Positions 10,147 through 18,981 of a stretch of DNA of 64,000 nt are shown here, piece by piece. This DNA is from Bacillus thermotolerans (lineage in GTDB: Bacteria > Bacillota > Bacilli > Bacillales > Domibacillaceae): contig NZ_JWJE02000002.1 in NCBI RefSeq assembly GCF_000812025.2, positions 62,001-126,000 on the forward strand. Direction: 5' to 3'. How positions within the stretch are numbered: the stretch's first letter is position 1; each line of letters starts with the position of its first letter. The translations under genes were made by a program, and so were the position numbers. Under the pieces are notes generated by a model. It did not search any database. It was given only the letters and a program-made list of their open reading frames with translations, and was not told where the DNA came from.

Positions 10147-10160
10147 CGAATATTCGTTCG
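10147..10160. promoter_or_regulatory. LexA box 1 (yneA side)
   Basis: CGAATATTCGTTCG matches the Bacillus SOS consensus CGAACNNNNGTTCG at all but one fixed position and lies directly upstream of yneA. Confidence 0.85.
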
Positions 10161-10183
10161 TATTGTTATCTATTATTTTAGTA

Positions 10184-10197
10184 AGAACATTTGTTTG
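10184..10197. promoter_or_regulatory. LexA box 2 (middle)
   Basis: AGAACATTTGTTTG matches the SOS consensus with changes at two outer positions and lies centrally between yneA and lexA. Confidence 0.75.
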
Positions 10198-10213
10198 AGT
10201 CAAGCCAGGAACT

Positions 10214-10227
10214 CGAACTTATGTTTG
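10214..10227. promoter_or_regulatory. LexA box 3 (lexA side)
   Basis: CGAACTTATGTTTG matches the SOS consensus at all but one fixed position. It overlaps the start of the presumed lexA -35 region, allowing autorepression. Confidence 0.85.
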
Positions 10228-10253
10228 TATATTGCCCTGTACCGTGCTATAAT
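10225..10253 (+). promoter_or_regulatory. lexA promoter
   Basis: A perfect TATAAT at 10248-10253 is preceded 17 bases upstream by a weak TTGTAT (10225-10230) that overlaps LexA box 3. Confidence 0.65.
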
Positions 10254-10287
10254 ACAGAAAAACGATAAACGTAAGAGGTGTGGATGG

Positions 10288-10911
10288 ATGACGAAACTAT
10301 CAAAAAGGCAGCAAGACATATTAGATTTCATTAAGCGTGAAGTAAAGTCTAAAGGATACCCGCCATCAGTGAGAGAAATTGGAGAAGCAGTTGGCCTCGC
10401 CTCAAGTTCTACTGTTCACGGCCATCTTGCCCGCTTAGAAAGCAAAGGCATTATCCGCCGTGACCCAACCAAGCCGCGTGCGATTGAAATATTAGATACA
10501 AAAGAAGAAGACCTTGTACCAAAACAGAACGTAGTAAATGTTCCGCTTGTCGGAAAGGTGACAGCTGGTCTGCCTATCACTGCTATCGAAAATGTAGAGG
10601 AATTCTTTCCGCTGCCTGAGAGGCTTGCTCCTGCTGATGAGAAGGTATTCATGCTTGAGATTGAAGGTAACAGCATGGTCGAAGCCGGGATTTTAAACGG
10701 CGACTACGTCGTTGTACGGCAGCAGCAAACGGCCAAGAACGGCGAGATCATTGTAGCTATGACAGAAGAGAACGAAGCTACAGTGAAGCGCTTTTTCAAA
10801 GAGAAAGACTTTATCCGCCTCCAGCCTGAGAACTCCTCCATGGAACCTATCATTCTGCCAACTGTCACGATTCTTGGAAAAGTGGTTGGTGTTTACAGAC
10901 ATATTCATTAA
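10288..10911 (+). CDS. lexA: SOS repressor LexA
   Basis: A 207-aa repressor of DNA-damage genes. The N-terminal winged helix-turn-helix (about 1-65; [23 protein letters not shown]) is followed by a linker and the self-cleaving peptidase domain. Visible catalytic features are the Ala93-Gly94 cleavage site in VGKVTAGLP, Ser129 in [10 protein letters not shown] and Lys167 in ATVKRFF. RecA filaments trigger the cleavage, and recA lies in this window with its own LexA-like box. The start is ATG 10288 with AGAGGTG upstream; the frame extends further but only through the promoter region. Confidence 0.97.
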   Translation: MTKLSKRQQDILDFIKREVKSKGYPPSVREIGEAVGLASSSTVHGHLARLESKGIIRRDPTKPRAIEILDTKEEDLVPKQNVVNVPLVGKVTAGLPITAIENVEEFFPLPERLAPADEKVFMLEIEGNSMVEAGILNGDYVVVRQQQTAKNGEIIVAMTEENEATVKRFFKEKDFIRLQPENSSMEPIILPTVTILGKVVGVYRHIH

Positions 10912-10924
10912 TAATTTCACCTTG

Positions 10925-10960
10925 CTCCTTTCCTTGAAGCTGAAAGGAGTTTTTATTTTC
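10925..10960 (+). terminator. Intrinsic terminator after lexA
   Basis: CTCCTTTC (10925-10932) and GAAAGGAG (10942-10949) form an 8-bp stem followed by TTTTTATTTT. Confidence 0.85.
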
Positions 10961-11058
10961 AAAGATCACAGAGTTTAATAGATTGTTAGTTTAATAAAAC
11001 GTATGAATGAATACGAAGGAATATGAACAGATTTTTTGCGAGGTGATTCATCATAGAT

Positions 11059-11283
11059 ATGAACCCGGTTCGTTCCAGCCATTTAAAAGCCGTTGGGTAC
11101 GATGAAGAAAGCCGTACGATGAGGGTGGAGTTTCATAATGGTATCTATTTGTATTTCGATGTGCCACGAACGGTCTATGAAGGCTTACTGCGGGCTCCGT
11201 CAAAAGGCCGGTTCCATGCTGCACGAATAAAATATAAATATAGATACCAGAAAGATACAGAAGTGTATTCTCTTATCAGTTAA
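11059..11283 (+). CDS. KTSC domain protein
   Basis: A 74-aa protein that is almost entirely a KTSC domain: SSHLKAVGYDEESRTMRVEF, then IYLYFDVPRTVYEGLL, then GRFHAARIKYKYRY. KTSC proteins are small, widespread and of unclear biochemical role; some are fused to RNA- or DNA-related domains. The nearest ribosome binding site, GAGGTG at about 11040-11045, is rather far (13 bases) from this ATG. It stands alone between lexA and glnA and converges with glnA on a shared terminator. Confidence 0.8.
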   Translation: MNPVRSSHLKAVGYDEESRTMRVEFHNGIYLYFDVPRTVYEGLLRAPSKGRFHAARIKYKYRYQKDTEVYSLIS

Positions 11284-11317
11284 CAACCACAGACATTGTG
11301 TCATTCCATTCCCACCT

Positions 11318-11357
11318 AAAAAAAGCCGCCAGCACTGAATGTGCCGGCGGCTTTTGG
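11318..11357. terminator. Bidirectional terminator between the KTSC gene and glnA
   Basis: AAAAGCCGCCAGCAC and GTGCCGGCGGCTTTT form a long GC-rich stem, with an A-run before and T-run after, at the convergence of two genes. Confidence 0.88.
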
Positions 11358-11362
11358 TTGTA

Positions 11363-12697
11363 TTAGTAAGTTTGGATGTATTGCTCGCGCTCCCAAGGGT
11401 GAACTTGCGTACGGAACATGTCCCATTCAATTTCTTTCGCTTCGATAAAATGCTCAAAGATGTGCTCTCCAAGCGCCTCTCTAACGACTGGATTTTTCTT
11501 CAATTCTCTAAGTGCTTCAGCCAATGTGGATGGAAGATCTTCTATTCCTTCTGCTTTTCTTTCTTCTTCATCCATTGTGTAAATGTTGCGGTCAACAGCC
11601 GCTGGAGCCTTCAGTTCGTTGCGAATACCGTCTAGCCCTGCTTGAAGAAGAACGGCCATCGCTAAATATGGGTTAGCTGCCGGGTCTACGCTTCTTACCT
11701 CTACACGGGTACTCATGCCGCGTGCAGACGGGATACGGATAAGCGGGCTGCGGTTTTGTCCGGACCAAGCAACATAACAAGGTGCTTCATAGCCTGGAAC
11801 AAGGCGCTTATAAGAATTGACAGTTGGGTTTGTAATCGCTGTAAAGGCCTGAGCATGCTTGATCGTGCCCGCGATGAATTGGTAAGCTGTTTCACTTAGC
11901 TCTAATTCACCTTCTGGATCGTAGAAAGCATTTTTGCCGTCTTTAAATAAGGACATGTTACAGTGCATTCCTGAACCACTCACACCGAATAAAGGCTTTG
12001 GCATAAACGTAGCATGCAATCCATGTTTTCTTGCGATTGTTTTAACAACAAGTTTGAATGTTTGAATATCATCACAAGCTGTTAAAGCATCCGCATATTT
12101 GAAGTCAATCTCGTGCTGTCCTGGAGCGACTTCGTGATGAGACGCTTCTACTTCAAAGCCCATTTCTTCAAGCTCTAGTACGATATCGCGGCGACAGTTT
12201 TCACCAAGATCTGTCGGCGCAAGATCAAAGTAGCCTCCATTGTCATTTAATTCTAAAGTAGGCTCACCTTTAGCATCTAGTTTAAATAGGAAGAATTCCG
12301 GCTCAGGCCCTAAGTTGAAGTTTGAGAATCCTAATTCTTCCATTTCTTTTAAAATACGCTTTAAATTGCTGCGGGGATCTCCTAAGAATGGCGTTCCGTC
12401 CGGCATATAAATATCACAGATTAAGCGGGCAACCTTTCCTTTTTCAGCTGTCCAAGGAAATACAACCCACGTATCTAAATCTGGATAAAGATTCATATCA
12501 GACTCTTCAATTCGTACGAAGCCTTCAATGGAAGAACCATCGAACATCATCTCATTGTCTAATGCTTTTTGCAGCTGGCTTACCGGGATCTCTACGTTTT
12601 TAATAGTTCCTAGTATGTCAGTGAATTGCAGGCGGATAAATTTTACATTCTCTTCTCTCGCCAAGTTCATAATGTCTTCTTTTGTGTACTTGCCCAT
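11363..12697 (-). CDS. glnA: Glutamine synthetase, type I
   Basis: A 444-aa ATP-dependent glutamine synthetase, making glutamine from glutamate and ammonium. The family signatures are present: DGSSIEGF (about 53-60), the metal-binding [29 protein letters not shown], and NRSPLIRIP; it is the shorter GSI-alpha form typical of Bacillus, without the adenylylation segment of enteric enzymes. In Bacillus the feedback-inhibited enzyme also controls GlnR and TnrA. It follows glnR by about 59 bases and ends at a strong terminator, forming the glnRA operon. Confidence 0.97.
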   Translation of the reverse strand: MGKYTKEDIMNLAREENVKFIRLQFTDILGTIKNVEIPVSQLQKALDNEMMFDGSSIEGFVRIEESDMNLYPDLDTWVVFPWTAEKGKVARLICDIYMPDGTPFLGDPRSNLKRILKEMEELGFSNFNLGPEPEFFLFKLDAKGEPTLELNDNGGYFDLAPTDLGENCRRDIVLELEEMGFEVEASHHEVAPGQHEIDFKYADALTACDDIQTFKLVVKTIARKHGLHATFMPKPLFGVSGSGMHCNMSLFKDGKNAFYDPEGELELSETAYQFIAGTIKHAQAFTAITNPTVNSYKRLVPGYEAPCYVAWSGQNRSPLIRIPSARGMSTRVEVRSVDPAANPYLAMAVLLQAGLDGIRNELKAPAAVDRNIYTMDEEERKAEGIEDLPSTLAEALRELKKNPVVREALGEHIFEHFIEAKEIEWDMFRTQVHPWEREQYIQTY

Positions 12698-12756
12698 ACA
12701 GATGGATTCCTCCTCAAAATAATAAAGCTTAATAATTGAACAGCAAATAGCTGGTC

Positions 12757-13161
12757 TTAATGAAAATTGCGAAATTTCTCTCCGAAGGAAGAGTCGGGGC
12801 GCTGAAACCGCCCTGCGTTAATTAATTCCTTGCGCAGAAGCTTTCTGACTTCTTCGTCAGTGAAATCTTTCTTACCTTTACCTTCTTCATCCTTCAAGTC
12901 ACTATGTACAACTGTCTTTCCTTCTTCTAGCAGAAGCTTTTTGATTCCTGCCATATTGATTCCTTCATCGAGTAAGTCCTTTACTTCAAAAAGGCGATCA
13001 ATATCGTTTAAAGAAAAGAGCCGGCGGTTTCCCTCCGTCCGTTGTGGATGAATCAATTGATGCTCTTCGTAATAGCGAATTTGCCGGGCCGATAGATCGG
13101 TCAGTTTCATCACCGTTCCAATCGGGAATAATGGCATAGAACGCCGAATACTGCTTCTCAT
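12757..13161 (-). CDS. glnR: MerR-family repressor GlnR
   Basis: A 134-aa repressor with an N-terminal MerR helix-turn-helix (about residues 12-78; [33 protein letters not shown]...EGNRRLF in pieces) and a shorter C-terminal tail that senses glutamine synthetase. It represses glnRA under nitrogen excess. The start is ATG 13161, with AGGAAAGGAG upstream; a TTG one codon earlier is less likely. A consensus promoter and a GlnR/TnrA box precede it, so autoregulation can be read from the sequence. Confidence 0.95.
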   Translation of the reverse strand: MRSSIRRSMPLFPIGTVMKLTDLSARQIRYYEEHQLIHPQRTEGNRRLFSLNDIDRLFEVKDLLDEGINMAGIKKLLLEEGKTVVHSDLKDEEGKGKKDFTDEEVRKLLRKELINAGRFQRPDSSFGEKFRNFH

Positions 13162-13190
13162 CAATGATCTCTCCTTTCCTCAACGCCGTT

Positions 13191-13219
13191 ATTATATACC
13201 TCGTAAATTTACTTGTCAA
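13191..13219 (-). promoter_or_regulatory. glnRA sigma-A promoter
   Basis: On the minus strand TTGACA (13219-13214), a 17-base spacer and TATAAT (13196-13191): a perfect consensus promoter about 30 bases before the glnR start. Confidence 0.92.
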
Positions 13220-13224
13220 ACCTA

Positions 13225-13241
13225 TGTTAGCTAACCTTACA
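13225..13241. promoter_or_regulatory. GlnR/TnrA operator
   Basis: TGTTAGCTAACCTTACA fits the TGTNAN7TNACA consensus exactly. It lies just upstream of the -35 of the glnRA promoter. Confidence 0.9.
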
Positions 13242-13248
13242 TAATAAA

Positions 13249-13292
13249 AAAAACAAACCGGCCCCTGCATCAACTGCTGGAACCGGTTTGTT
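13249..13292 (-). terminator. Intrinsic terminator after ynbB
   Basis: On the minus strand ACAAACCGG and CCGGTTTGT form the stem, followed by a long T-run. It separates ynbB from the glnRA promoter. Confidence 0.85.
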
Positions 13293-13295
13293 TTT

Positions 13296-14558
13296 TTACA
13301 GTAAATTTTTTTCAATAAGCGTATTTAACGCCTGGCAGACGGCAATTTTTACGTGGGCATATGTTAGTCCCCCCTGCACATAAGCGACAAACGGCGGGCG
13401 CAGCGGACCATCAGCACTCAGCTCAATGCTGGCCCCTTGAATAAATGTTCCTGCTGCCATGATGACGTCGTCTTCATAGCCTGGCATATAGCTTGGATAA
13501 GGGGTGACATGAGAATTGACAGGCGAAGCATACTGAATAGCCTGGCAAAACGCCACCATCTTCTCACGATCATCAAACTGCACAGACTGAATAAGGTCGG
13601 TTCGTTTTTCATGCCATTTGGGTGTCGTGTTCATTCCCATCTTCTCCAGCATGGCCGCCGTGAAGACCGCTCCTTTCAGGCTTTCTGCTACAACGTGAGG
13701 AGCGAGGAAAAAGCCCTGGTACATTTCCTGCAAACTGTACAGACTCGCCCCTGCCTCTGCTCCTATGCCCGGAGAGGTCATTCTGTATGAGCAGCTTTCT
13801 ACAAATGGAGCTTTCCCTACGACGTAGCCCCCTGTCTTCACAAGGCCGCCGCCCGGGTTTTTGATGAGAGAACCCGCCATCAAGTCCGCCCCGACATGGC
13901 ATGGCTCCCGCTCCTCTGTGAACTCACCGTAACAGTTGTCGACGAATACAACGACGTCCTCCTTAATCCCTTTAACAAACTCAATCATTTCCTTGATCTC
14001 TGCAACAGTAAAGGAAGGCCGGACAGCGTAGCCTTTTGAACGCTGAATGCCAATCATCCTCGTACTCGGCTGAATGGCTGCCCGGATGGCCTCATAGTCC
14101 GGACGTCCGCTTTCCTGAAGCGGAACGCTGTTATAAGCAATACCGAACTCCTTTAAAGACCCATTGCCTGTACCCGAGATGCCGACGATTTCCTCTAATG
14201 TGTCATAAGGCTTTCCTGTTATATAGAGAAGCTCATCTCCTGGCCGTAAGATACCGAAAAGCGCGATAGAAATCGCATGAGTGCCCGAAATAATTTGCGG
14301 ACGGACAAGGGCTGCTTCGCCTCCAAGTACATCTGCATAAATGCGCTCTAAGGTATCTCGGCCGCTATCATCATAACCGTAGCCGGTAGATGGAGTGAAA
14401 TGAAAATCACTCACCTGCTGGCGCCGGAAGCTCTCTAGCACCCGAAACTGGTTGGTCTCGGCCATTTTATCAATCTCTCTATGCACATCAGCGATTTGTC
14501 TTTCTACTTCTTCAGCAATAGGCTGAAGCTTATATCCATGTGTCAGTAACTCAAACAT
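13296..14558 (-). CDS. ynbB: PLP-dependent methionine gamma-lyase family protein YnbB
   Basis: A 420-aa fold-type I PLP enzyme of the group annotated as methionine gamma-lyase or 'aluminum resistance' protein. Seen: a cofactor-binding stretch RPQIISGTHAISIALFGIL, VVFVDNCYGEF, and GSLIKNPGGGLVKTGGYV with the presumed Schiff-base lysine. The substrate is not certain. The start is ATG 14558, with GAAGGGAA upstream; the frame runs on to 14627 inside hflX. It follows hflX by 13 bases and matches the B. subtilis ynbA-ynbB order, so it is probably cotranscribed with hflX. Confidence 0.9.
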   Translation of the reverse strand: MFELLTHGYKLQPIAEEVERQIADVHREIDKMAETNQFRVLESFRRQQVSDFHFTPSTGYGYDDSGRDTLERIYADVLGGEAALVRPQIISGTHAISIALFGILRPGDELLYITGKPYDTLEEIVGISGTGNGSLKEFGIAYNSVPLQESGRPDYEAIRAAIQPSTRMIGIQRSKGYAVRPSFTVAEIKEMIEFVKGIKEDVVVFVDNCYGEFTEEREPCHVGADLMAGSLIKNPGGGLVKTGGYVVGKAPFVESCSYRMTSPGIGAEAGASLYSLQEMYQGFFLAPHVVAESLKGAVFTAAMLEKMGMNTTPKWHEKRTDLIQSVQFDDREKMVAFCQAIQYASPVNSHVTPYPSYMPGYEDDVIMAAGTFIQGASIELSADGPLRPPFVAYVQGGLTYAHVKIAVCQALNTLIEKNLL

Positions 14559-14571
14559 TGCTGTTTCCCTT

Positions 14572-15834
14572 CTATTCTTCTGTATATTTACGAATGTCTC
14601 CCGCAATCGGATGGTCGCTAAACGCAAACCCTTTCACAAAATATGTCTCATCCTCTTCATCAAAGACAGCTGATTCTACAATGGTTTCTGTTTTCAGTTG
14701 AGTAAGCAGTCTGCCTTCCGATGCAGGAATTCTTCCCCGGTAAGGCGCCATTTGCTCTTTCATCATTTTTTCAATCGCTGACTTTAGCTCAAGACGGTCC
14801 TCTTCTAAAAAAGCGCTGATCAGCAAGTGCTCTGACCTGGAGGATGGAACAAACTCATCGTGCCGCTGATCTTTCTTATTATACACCGTCAGCTCCGGCA
14901 AATGGTCCATTTCTAGCTGCTTAAGCAGTTCATTCACTGTTTCCTGATGCTGGTTAAAATCAGGGTTAGAACTGTCTACCACATGCAGCAGCAGGTCTGC
15001 TTCTCTTACCTCTTCCAGTGTAGAGCGGAAAGCAGCGACAAGGGTCGTCGGCAAATCCTGAATAAAGCCAACGGTGTCGGTTAAGATCGCCTGATAACCG
15101 CTTGGCAGCACCACTTTTCTTGTCAGTGGATCGAGCGTAGCAAACAGCTGATTTTCTTCTAATGACTCAGCCGTGGTCAATCGGTTAAACAGGGTGGATT
15201 TTCCGGCATTCGTATAGCCGACAAGCGCGATCTGAAACGCCTTGTTTTTCTTGCGGCGGCTCCGGTATCGTTCACGATGATGAACGATCGTTTGAAGCTG
15301 ACGCTTAATATCATCTATTCTCCGGCGGATGTGGCGGCGATCACTTTCAAGCTTCGTTTCTCCCGGACCTCGTGTACCGATTCCGCCCCCGAGACGAGAT
15401 AAAGCAGTCCCCTGTCCAGCAAGCCGCGGCAGCAAGTACTCCAGCTGTGCAAGCTCCACCTGCAGCTGCCCCTCCCTTGAGCGGGCTCGCTGAGCGAAAA
15501 TATCAAGAATTAATTGCGTCCGGTCAATTACTCTTGCGTTAAGCTCTGTGGATAAGTTTCTTATTTGGCTCGGGGAAAGCTCGTCATTAAAAATAATAAG
15601 GTCCGGCTCAATCTCTTCTTCTAAACGCTTCAACTCCTCTAGCTTGCCTTTCCCTATATAAGTGCTTGAGTCAATGCGCTCTCTTTTCTGCGTAATAACG
15701 GCTTTCACTTCTCCTTGGGCTGTTTCCGTTAACGACCGCAGCTCTTCCATCGAATAAGCAAATTGTTCACTGTCATCTGTCAATTGGCAGCCCGCAAGTA
15801 TCGCATACTCTTTCTCCCGTTGATGATTATCCAA
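14572..15834 (-). CDS. hflX: Ribosome-associated GTPase HflX
   Basis: A 420-aa GTPase. The N-terminal HflX domain (about 1-190) has [28 protein letters not shown] and [15 protein letters not shown]; the G domain has G1 [10 protein letters not shown]3 [11 protein letters not shown] and G4 NKKD. HflX rescues or splits stalled ribosomes under heat or antibiotic stress. The start is TTG 15834 with a purine-rich GGAAAGTGGGAAG upstream. It heads the hflX-ynbB unit; in B. subtilis the homolog is ynbA. Confidence 0.94.
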   Translation of the reverse strand: MDNHQREKEYAILAGCQLTDDSEQFAYSMEELRSLTETAQGEVKAVITQKRERIDSSTYIGKGKLEELKRLEEEIEPDLIIFNDELSPSQIRNLSTELNARVIDRTQLILDIFAQRARSREGQLQVELAQLEYLLPRLAGQGTALSRLGGGIGTRGPGETKLESDRRHIRRRIDDIKRQLQTIVHHRERYRSRRKKNKAFQIALVGYTNAGKSTLFNRLTTAESLEENQLFATLDPLTRKVVLPSGYQAILTDTVGFIQDLPTTLVAAFRSTLEEVREADLLLHVVDSSNPDFNQHQETVNELLKQLEMDHLPELTVYNKKDQRHDEFVPSSRSEHLLISAFLEEDRLELKSAIEKMMKEQMAPYRGRIPASEGRLLTQLKTETIVESAVFDEEDETYFVKGFAFSDHPIAGDIRKYTEE

Positions 15835-16161
15835 TTATCTTCCCACTTTCCTTGCGTTTTTGATTATTCAACATCTTACCAAAAAGCAGGCAAAAATACT
15901 AATTAAGGGGCTGATAGCAAAGGTTTTTCTAATTTTTATTAGTCAGTCGCCCCTTAAATTTTTTATTATAAATAAATGAGTAACTTCGGTGGCAGCGGCG
16001 GAGGAAGATTGTGACTTATTTGGCGTTCAGGCATCCGGTATGATTATAGTATTTGGAGACAGAGACATCCGTAACATCCTTATTGGTGTGCCTATTTCTG
16101 CGCTCTTGCAGGCACTATCTATAAATATAACTAGATGATGCTAAAGAGAGCGCTTCGTTCT
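15835..16161. other. Intergenic stretch with a nested inverted repeat
   Basis: No gene is recognised. TTAAGGGGC (15903-15911) and GCCCCTTAA (15949-15957) form a 9-bp stem around an inner CTAATTTTTATTAG palindrome, with a T-rich run on its plus-strand right side; it resembles a plus-strand terminator without a gene in front. From about 15982 to 16133 there is a plus-strand frame of about 50 codons that lacks a ribosome binding site and a known homolog, and I do not call it. Confidence 0.5.
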
Positions 16162-16214
16162 AAAAAAAGACAGCCTTCTCAGGTCGGCTTCTCCGTTCTG
16201 AAAAGGCTGTCTTT
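16162..16214 (-). terminator. Intrinsic terminator after yngE
   Basis: On the minus strand AAAGACAGCC and GGCTGTCTTT (16214-16205 and 16175-16166) form a 10-bp stem ending in a T-run, just past the yngE stop. Confidence 0.88.
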
Positions 16215-16219
16215 TCTGC

Positions 16220-17758
16220 TCATACTGGATTTACACCATGTTTGCGGTCGGTGAATATCATGTACTTCGACATGTACACATCCAGCCGGGCCGCAAGCTC
16301 TTCACGAAGCCGGTCAGGCTCCACCACATCATCAATAATTAACTCAGAAGCGAGCCGGTAAATATCAATATCTTCTTTATATTCCTCCCGCTTCTCCTGA
16401 ATGAACTTTGGCCTGTCCTCTTCTGGAAGGGCAGCGATTTTATTCGCGTACACGGCATTCACCGCAGCCTCTGGACCCATCACTGCGATTTGAGCCGTTG
16501 GCAGAGCCAAACAGCAATCCGGTTCGAACGCCGGTCCGGCCATCGCATAAAGACCGGCACCATAAGCCTTTCGGACAATCACTGTCATTTTCGGCACGGT
16601 GGCTTCGCTCATCGCAAAGATCATTTTAGCACCGTGGCGAATAATACCTGCCCTTTCTACATTCGTTCCAATCATGAAGCCTGGCACGTCCGCAAGGAAT
16701 AAAAGAGGAATATGAAACGCATCACACAAGCTAATGAATTTTGCTGCTTTATCCGCCGAGTCATGAAACAGCACTCCGCCTTTTACACGCGGCTGATTAG
16801 CGATGATCCCAACCGGCTGCCCTTCAATCCGGCCGAATCCGGTAATCAGCTCTGCTGCAAATAGCTTTTTCACTTCACAAAAACTTTCCTTATCTATTAA
16901 ACGATCAATCAATTGATACATATCAAAAGGAGCATTCTGGTTTTTCGGTATGATTTCCTCAATAGTTTTCTCAAAATCAGCGGGCGGCTGAGGTGCGGTT
17001 CGGGCAGGCCTCTCCGTGTAATTGCCAGGAAAATAGGTTAGGTACTTCTTTGCATACTCAATCGCCTCTTCTTCGGTGTTTACGAGCACGTCCCCGCAGC
17101 CGGAAACGGAACAATGCATTTTGGCGCCCCCCATTTGCTCTAGCGTAACTTTCTCACCGATCACCATTTCCGCCATTCTTGGTGAGCCTAGATACATGGA
17201 AGCATTTCCTTCTACCATCACCACGACATCACAGAACGCTGGAATATATGCACCTCCTGCCGCCGATGGGCCGAAGAGCAAACAAATTTGCGGAATTTTA
17301 CCAGACAGTTTCACCTGATTGTAAAAGATACGGCCGGCTCCTCTGCGTCCAGGGAACATTTCAATTTGATCCGTAATTCTTGCCCCAGCAGAGTCAACGA
17401 GATAGATCAGCGGGCAACGGAGCTTTTCTGCCGTTTCTTGAATACGTATGATCTTTTCAACTGTTCGCTTGCCCCATGAGCCTGCCTTCACCGTTGAGTC
17501 ATTCGCCATAACGCATACCCTCTGCCCATTGATTTTCCCTATCCCCGTCACAACGCCGTCTGCCGGTAAATCCCCCGCCATTACATTAGCAAACAATCCG
17601 TCCTCTGCCTGCAAGCCTTGATCGAACAAAAGCTGAAGTCTGTCGCGTACAAACAGCTTGCCAGCTTCTTTATTTTTTTCATGATACTTCTCCTGTCCGC
17701 CTTTCAGTACGCGCTCCTTTCTATCCTGATAGCTTGTCTTCACATCCGTTTCGCTCAT
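16220..17758 (-). CDS. yngE: Acyl-CoA carboxylase carboxyltransferase subunit (methylcrotonyl-CoA type)
   Basis: A 512-aa biotin-dependent carboxyltransferase of the MccB/PccB family. The first half has the CoA-binding crotonase-like fold with GAGRIFYNQVKLSGKIPQ and LLFGPSAAGGAYIPA; the second has ITGFGRIEGQPVGIIANQP and AKFISLCDAFHIPLLFLADVPGF in pieces. With the biotin carboxylase and biotin carrier upstream it would carboxylate 3-methylcrotonyl-CoA in leucine breakdown. Substrate choice is inferred from the neighbouring HMG-CoA lyase. It is the last gene of the operon. Confidence 0.9.
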   Translation of the reverse strand: MSETDVKTSYQDRKERVLKGGQEKYHEKNKEAGKLFVRDRLQLLFDQGLQAEDGLFANVMAGDLPADGVVTGIGKINGQRVCVMANDSTVKAGSWGKRTVEKIIRIQETAEKLRCPLIYLVDSAGARITDQIEMFPGRRGAGRIFYNQVKLSGKIPQICLLFGPSAAGGAYIPAFCDVVVMVEGNASMYLGSPRMAEMVIGEKVTLEQMGGAKMHCSVSGCGDVLVNTEEEAIEYAKKYLTYFPGNYTERPARTAPQPPADFEKTIEEIIPKNQNAPFDMYQLIDRLIDKESFCEVKKLFAAELITGFGRIEGQPVGIIANQPRVKGGVLFHDSADKAAKFISLCDAFHIPLLFLADVPGFMIGTNVERAGIIRHGAKMIFAMSEATVPKMTVIVRKAYGAGLYAMAGPAFEPDCCLALPTAQIAVMGPEAAVNAVYANKIAALPEEDRPKFIQEKREEYKEDIDIYRLASELIIDDVVEPDRLREELAARLDVYMSKYMIFTDRKHGVNPV

Positions 17759-17835
17759 TTGCCTCTCCTCACTTTCCTCTATTTGTTGCCGGTGGGCCTT
17801 CTCTTCTATTCTGCTTGTCTCTGATCATGCCCCTT

Positions 17836-18744
17836 CTACTCTACTTCTACTTTGCGGTAAACCTCCATCTGCCTGCTGTTCATCGGCTTTCCCAGCACAG
17901 ATTCCATATAACTTCCAGCTTCGATCAGCTTATCCATGGAAACGCCGGTTTCTATTCCAGCCGCCCCGAGCATATAGAGCAAGTCCTCTGTCGCTACATT
18001 TCCTGCTGCTCCTTTGGCGTATGGACAGCCCCCAAGCCCTCCAAGAGCACTGTCGAAGGTGGTAATGCCCATTTCAAGCGACTTCCATACGTTAGCTAAG
18101 GCAGTACCTCTCGTATCATGAAAATGCATGGCAAGGAACTTTTCCGAAAAATCAGGCAGCAATGTTTCCAACAGTCTCTCTACTTGCGAGGGCACAGCGA
18201 CCCCAATTGTTTCACCGAGCGAAAGCTCCTCGATCCCCATTTCCCTTAATTCACCGGCAATAGCCTTCACTCTTTCCGGCTCAATCAATCCTTCATGAGG
18301 ACAGGCAATGACGGTAGATAAATAGCCTCTTACCGACTTGCCTGCTGCTTTGGCATCCTGCACAACCTCTTTCAATACGGGCAACGTGTCCGCTATCGTT
18401 TTGTTAATGTTCTTCTTATTGTGTGTTTCACTTGCTGACATGAATACACTGACTTCATCCACATTCCCTTCCAGTGCTCTTTCCAGACCGCGCCTGTTTG
18501 GTACGAGAGCGGCATATGTAACTCCCGGCTTTCTCTTAATGGAAGAGAGTACCTCCTTCGCATCAGCCAGCTGCGGAATCCATTTCGGATGGACGAAGGA
18601 GGTTACTTCGATATAGGACAGTCCGCTTTCCGATAAGCGATTAATCCAGGCAGTCTTGTTGTCTGTGCCTACTTGCTGAGATTCATTCTGCAATCCGTCC
18701 CTGGGTCCGACCTCTTTAATCGTGACTTTGTTCGGAAGCTTCAA
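17836..18744 (-). CDS. yngG: Hydroxymethylglutaryl-CoA lyase
   Basis: A 302-aa TIM-barrel lyase cleaving HMG-CoA to acetoacetate and acetyl-CoA, the last step of leucine degradation. Seen: the metal-site motif EVGPRDGLQNE (residues 10-20), FHDTRGTALANV with metal-binding histidine and aspartate, and the GGLGGCPYAKGAAGN signature containing the catalytic cysteine. The start is TTG 18744 with GGAGGG eight bases upstream. It follows the biotin-carrier gene by 11 bases. Confidence 0.95.
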   Translation of the reverse strand: MKLPNKVTIKEVGPRDGLQNESQQVGTDNKTAWINRLSESGLSYIEVTSFVHPKWIPQLADAKEVLSSIKRKPGVTYAALVPNRRGLERALEGNVDEVSVFMSASETHNKKNINKTIADTLPVLKEVVQDAKAAGKSVRGYLSTVIACPHEGLIEPERVKAIAGELREMGIEELSLGETIGVAVPSQVERLLETLLPDFSEKFLAMHFHDTRGTALANVWKSLEMGITTFDSALGGLGGCPYAKGAAGNVATEDLLYMLGAAGIETGVSMDKLIEAGSYMESVLGKPMNSRQMEVYRKVEVE

Positions 18745-18755
18745 TGTACACCCTC

Positions 18756-18968
18756 CTATTCCACCTCAATGAGATCATCTGCCTCGTTCACAAAATCCCC
18801 TTCGTTCACATATATTTTTTGTACTTTTCCATCTGCCTGAGCCGTAATAGGGATTTCCATCTTCATCGATTCTAAAATGACTACATCTTGGCCGGTCTTC
18901 ACTTCCTCTCCTTCCTTTACCAGCACCTTCCACACGTTTCCTGCCATGCTTGCTTGTATTTTAGCCAT
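18756..18968 (-). CDS. yngHB: Biotin carboxyl carrier protein (YngHB-like)
   Basis: A 70-aa stand-alone biotinyl domain with the ESMKMEIP motif; Lys36 would carry biotin. It moves carboxyl groups between the biotin carboxylase and carboxyltransferase of this operon. The frame extends to 19019, overlapping yngH, but the ATG at 18968 has a good AGGGAGTG and gives the normal family length (about 70 aa). Confidence 0.93.
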   Translation of the reverse strand: MAKIQASMAGNVWKVLVKEGEEVKTGQDVVILESMKMEIPITAQADGKVQKIYVNEGDFVNEADDLIEVE

Positions 18969-18981
18969 TCTTAACACTCCC

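Noticed and set aside
15982-16133. Plus-strand frame of about 50 codons upstream of hflX, and a 12-codon glycine-rich ATG frame at its start
   Set aside because: No ribosome binding site, no usable start for the longer frame, and no recognised family.
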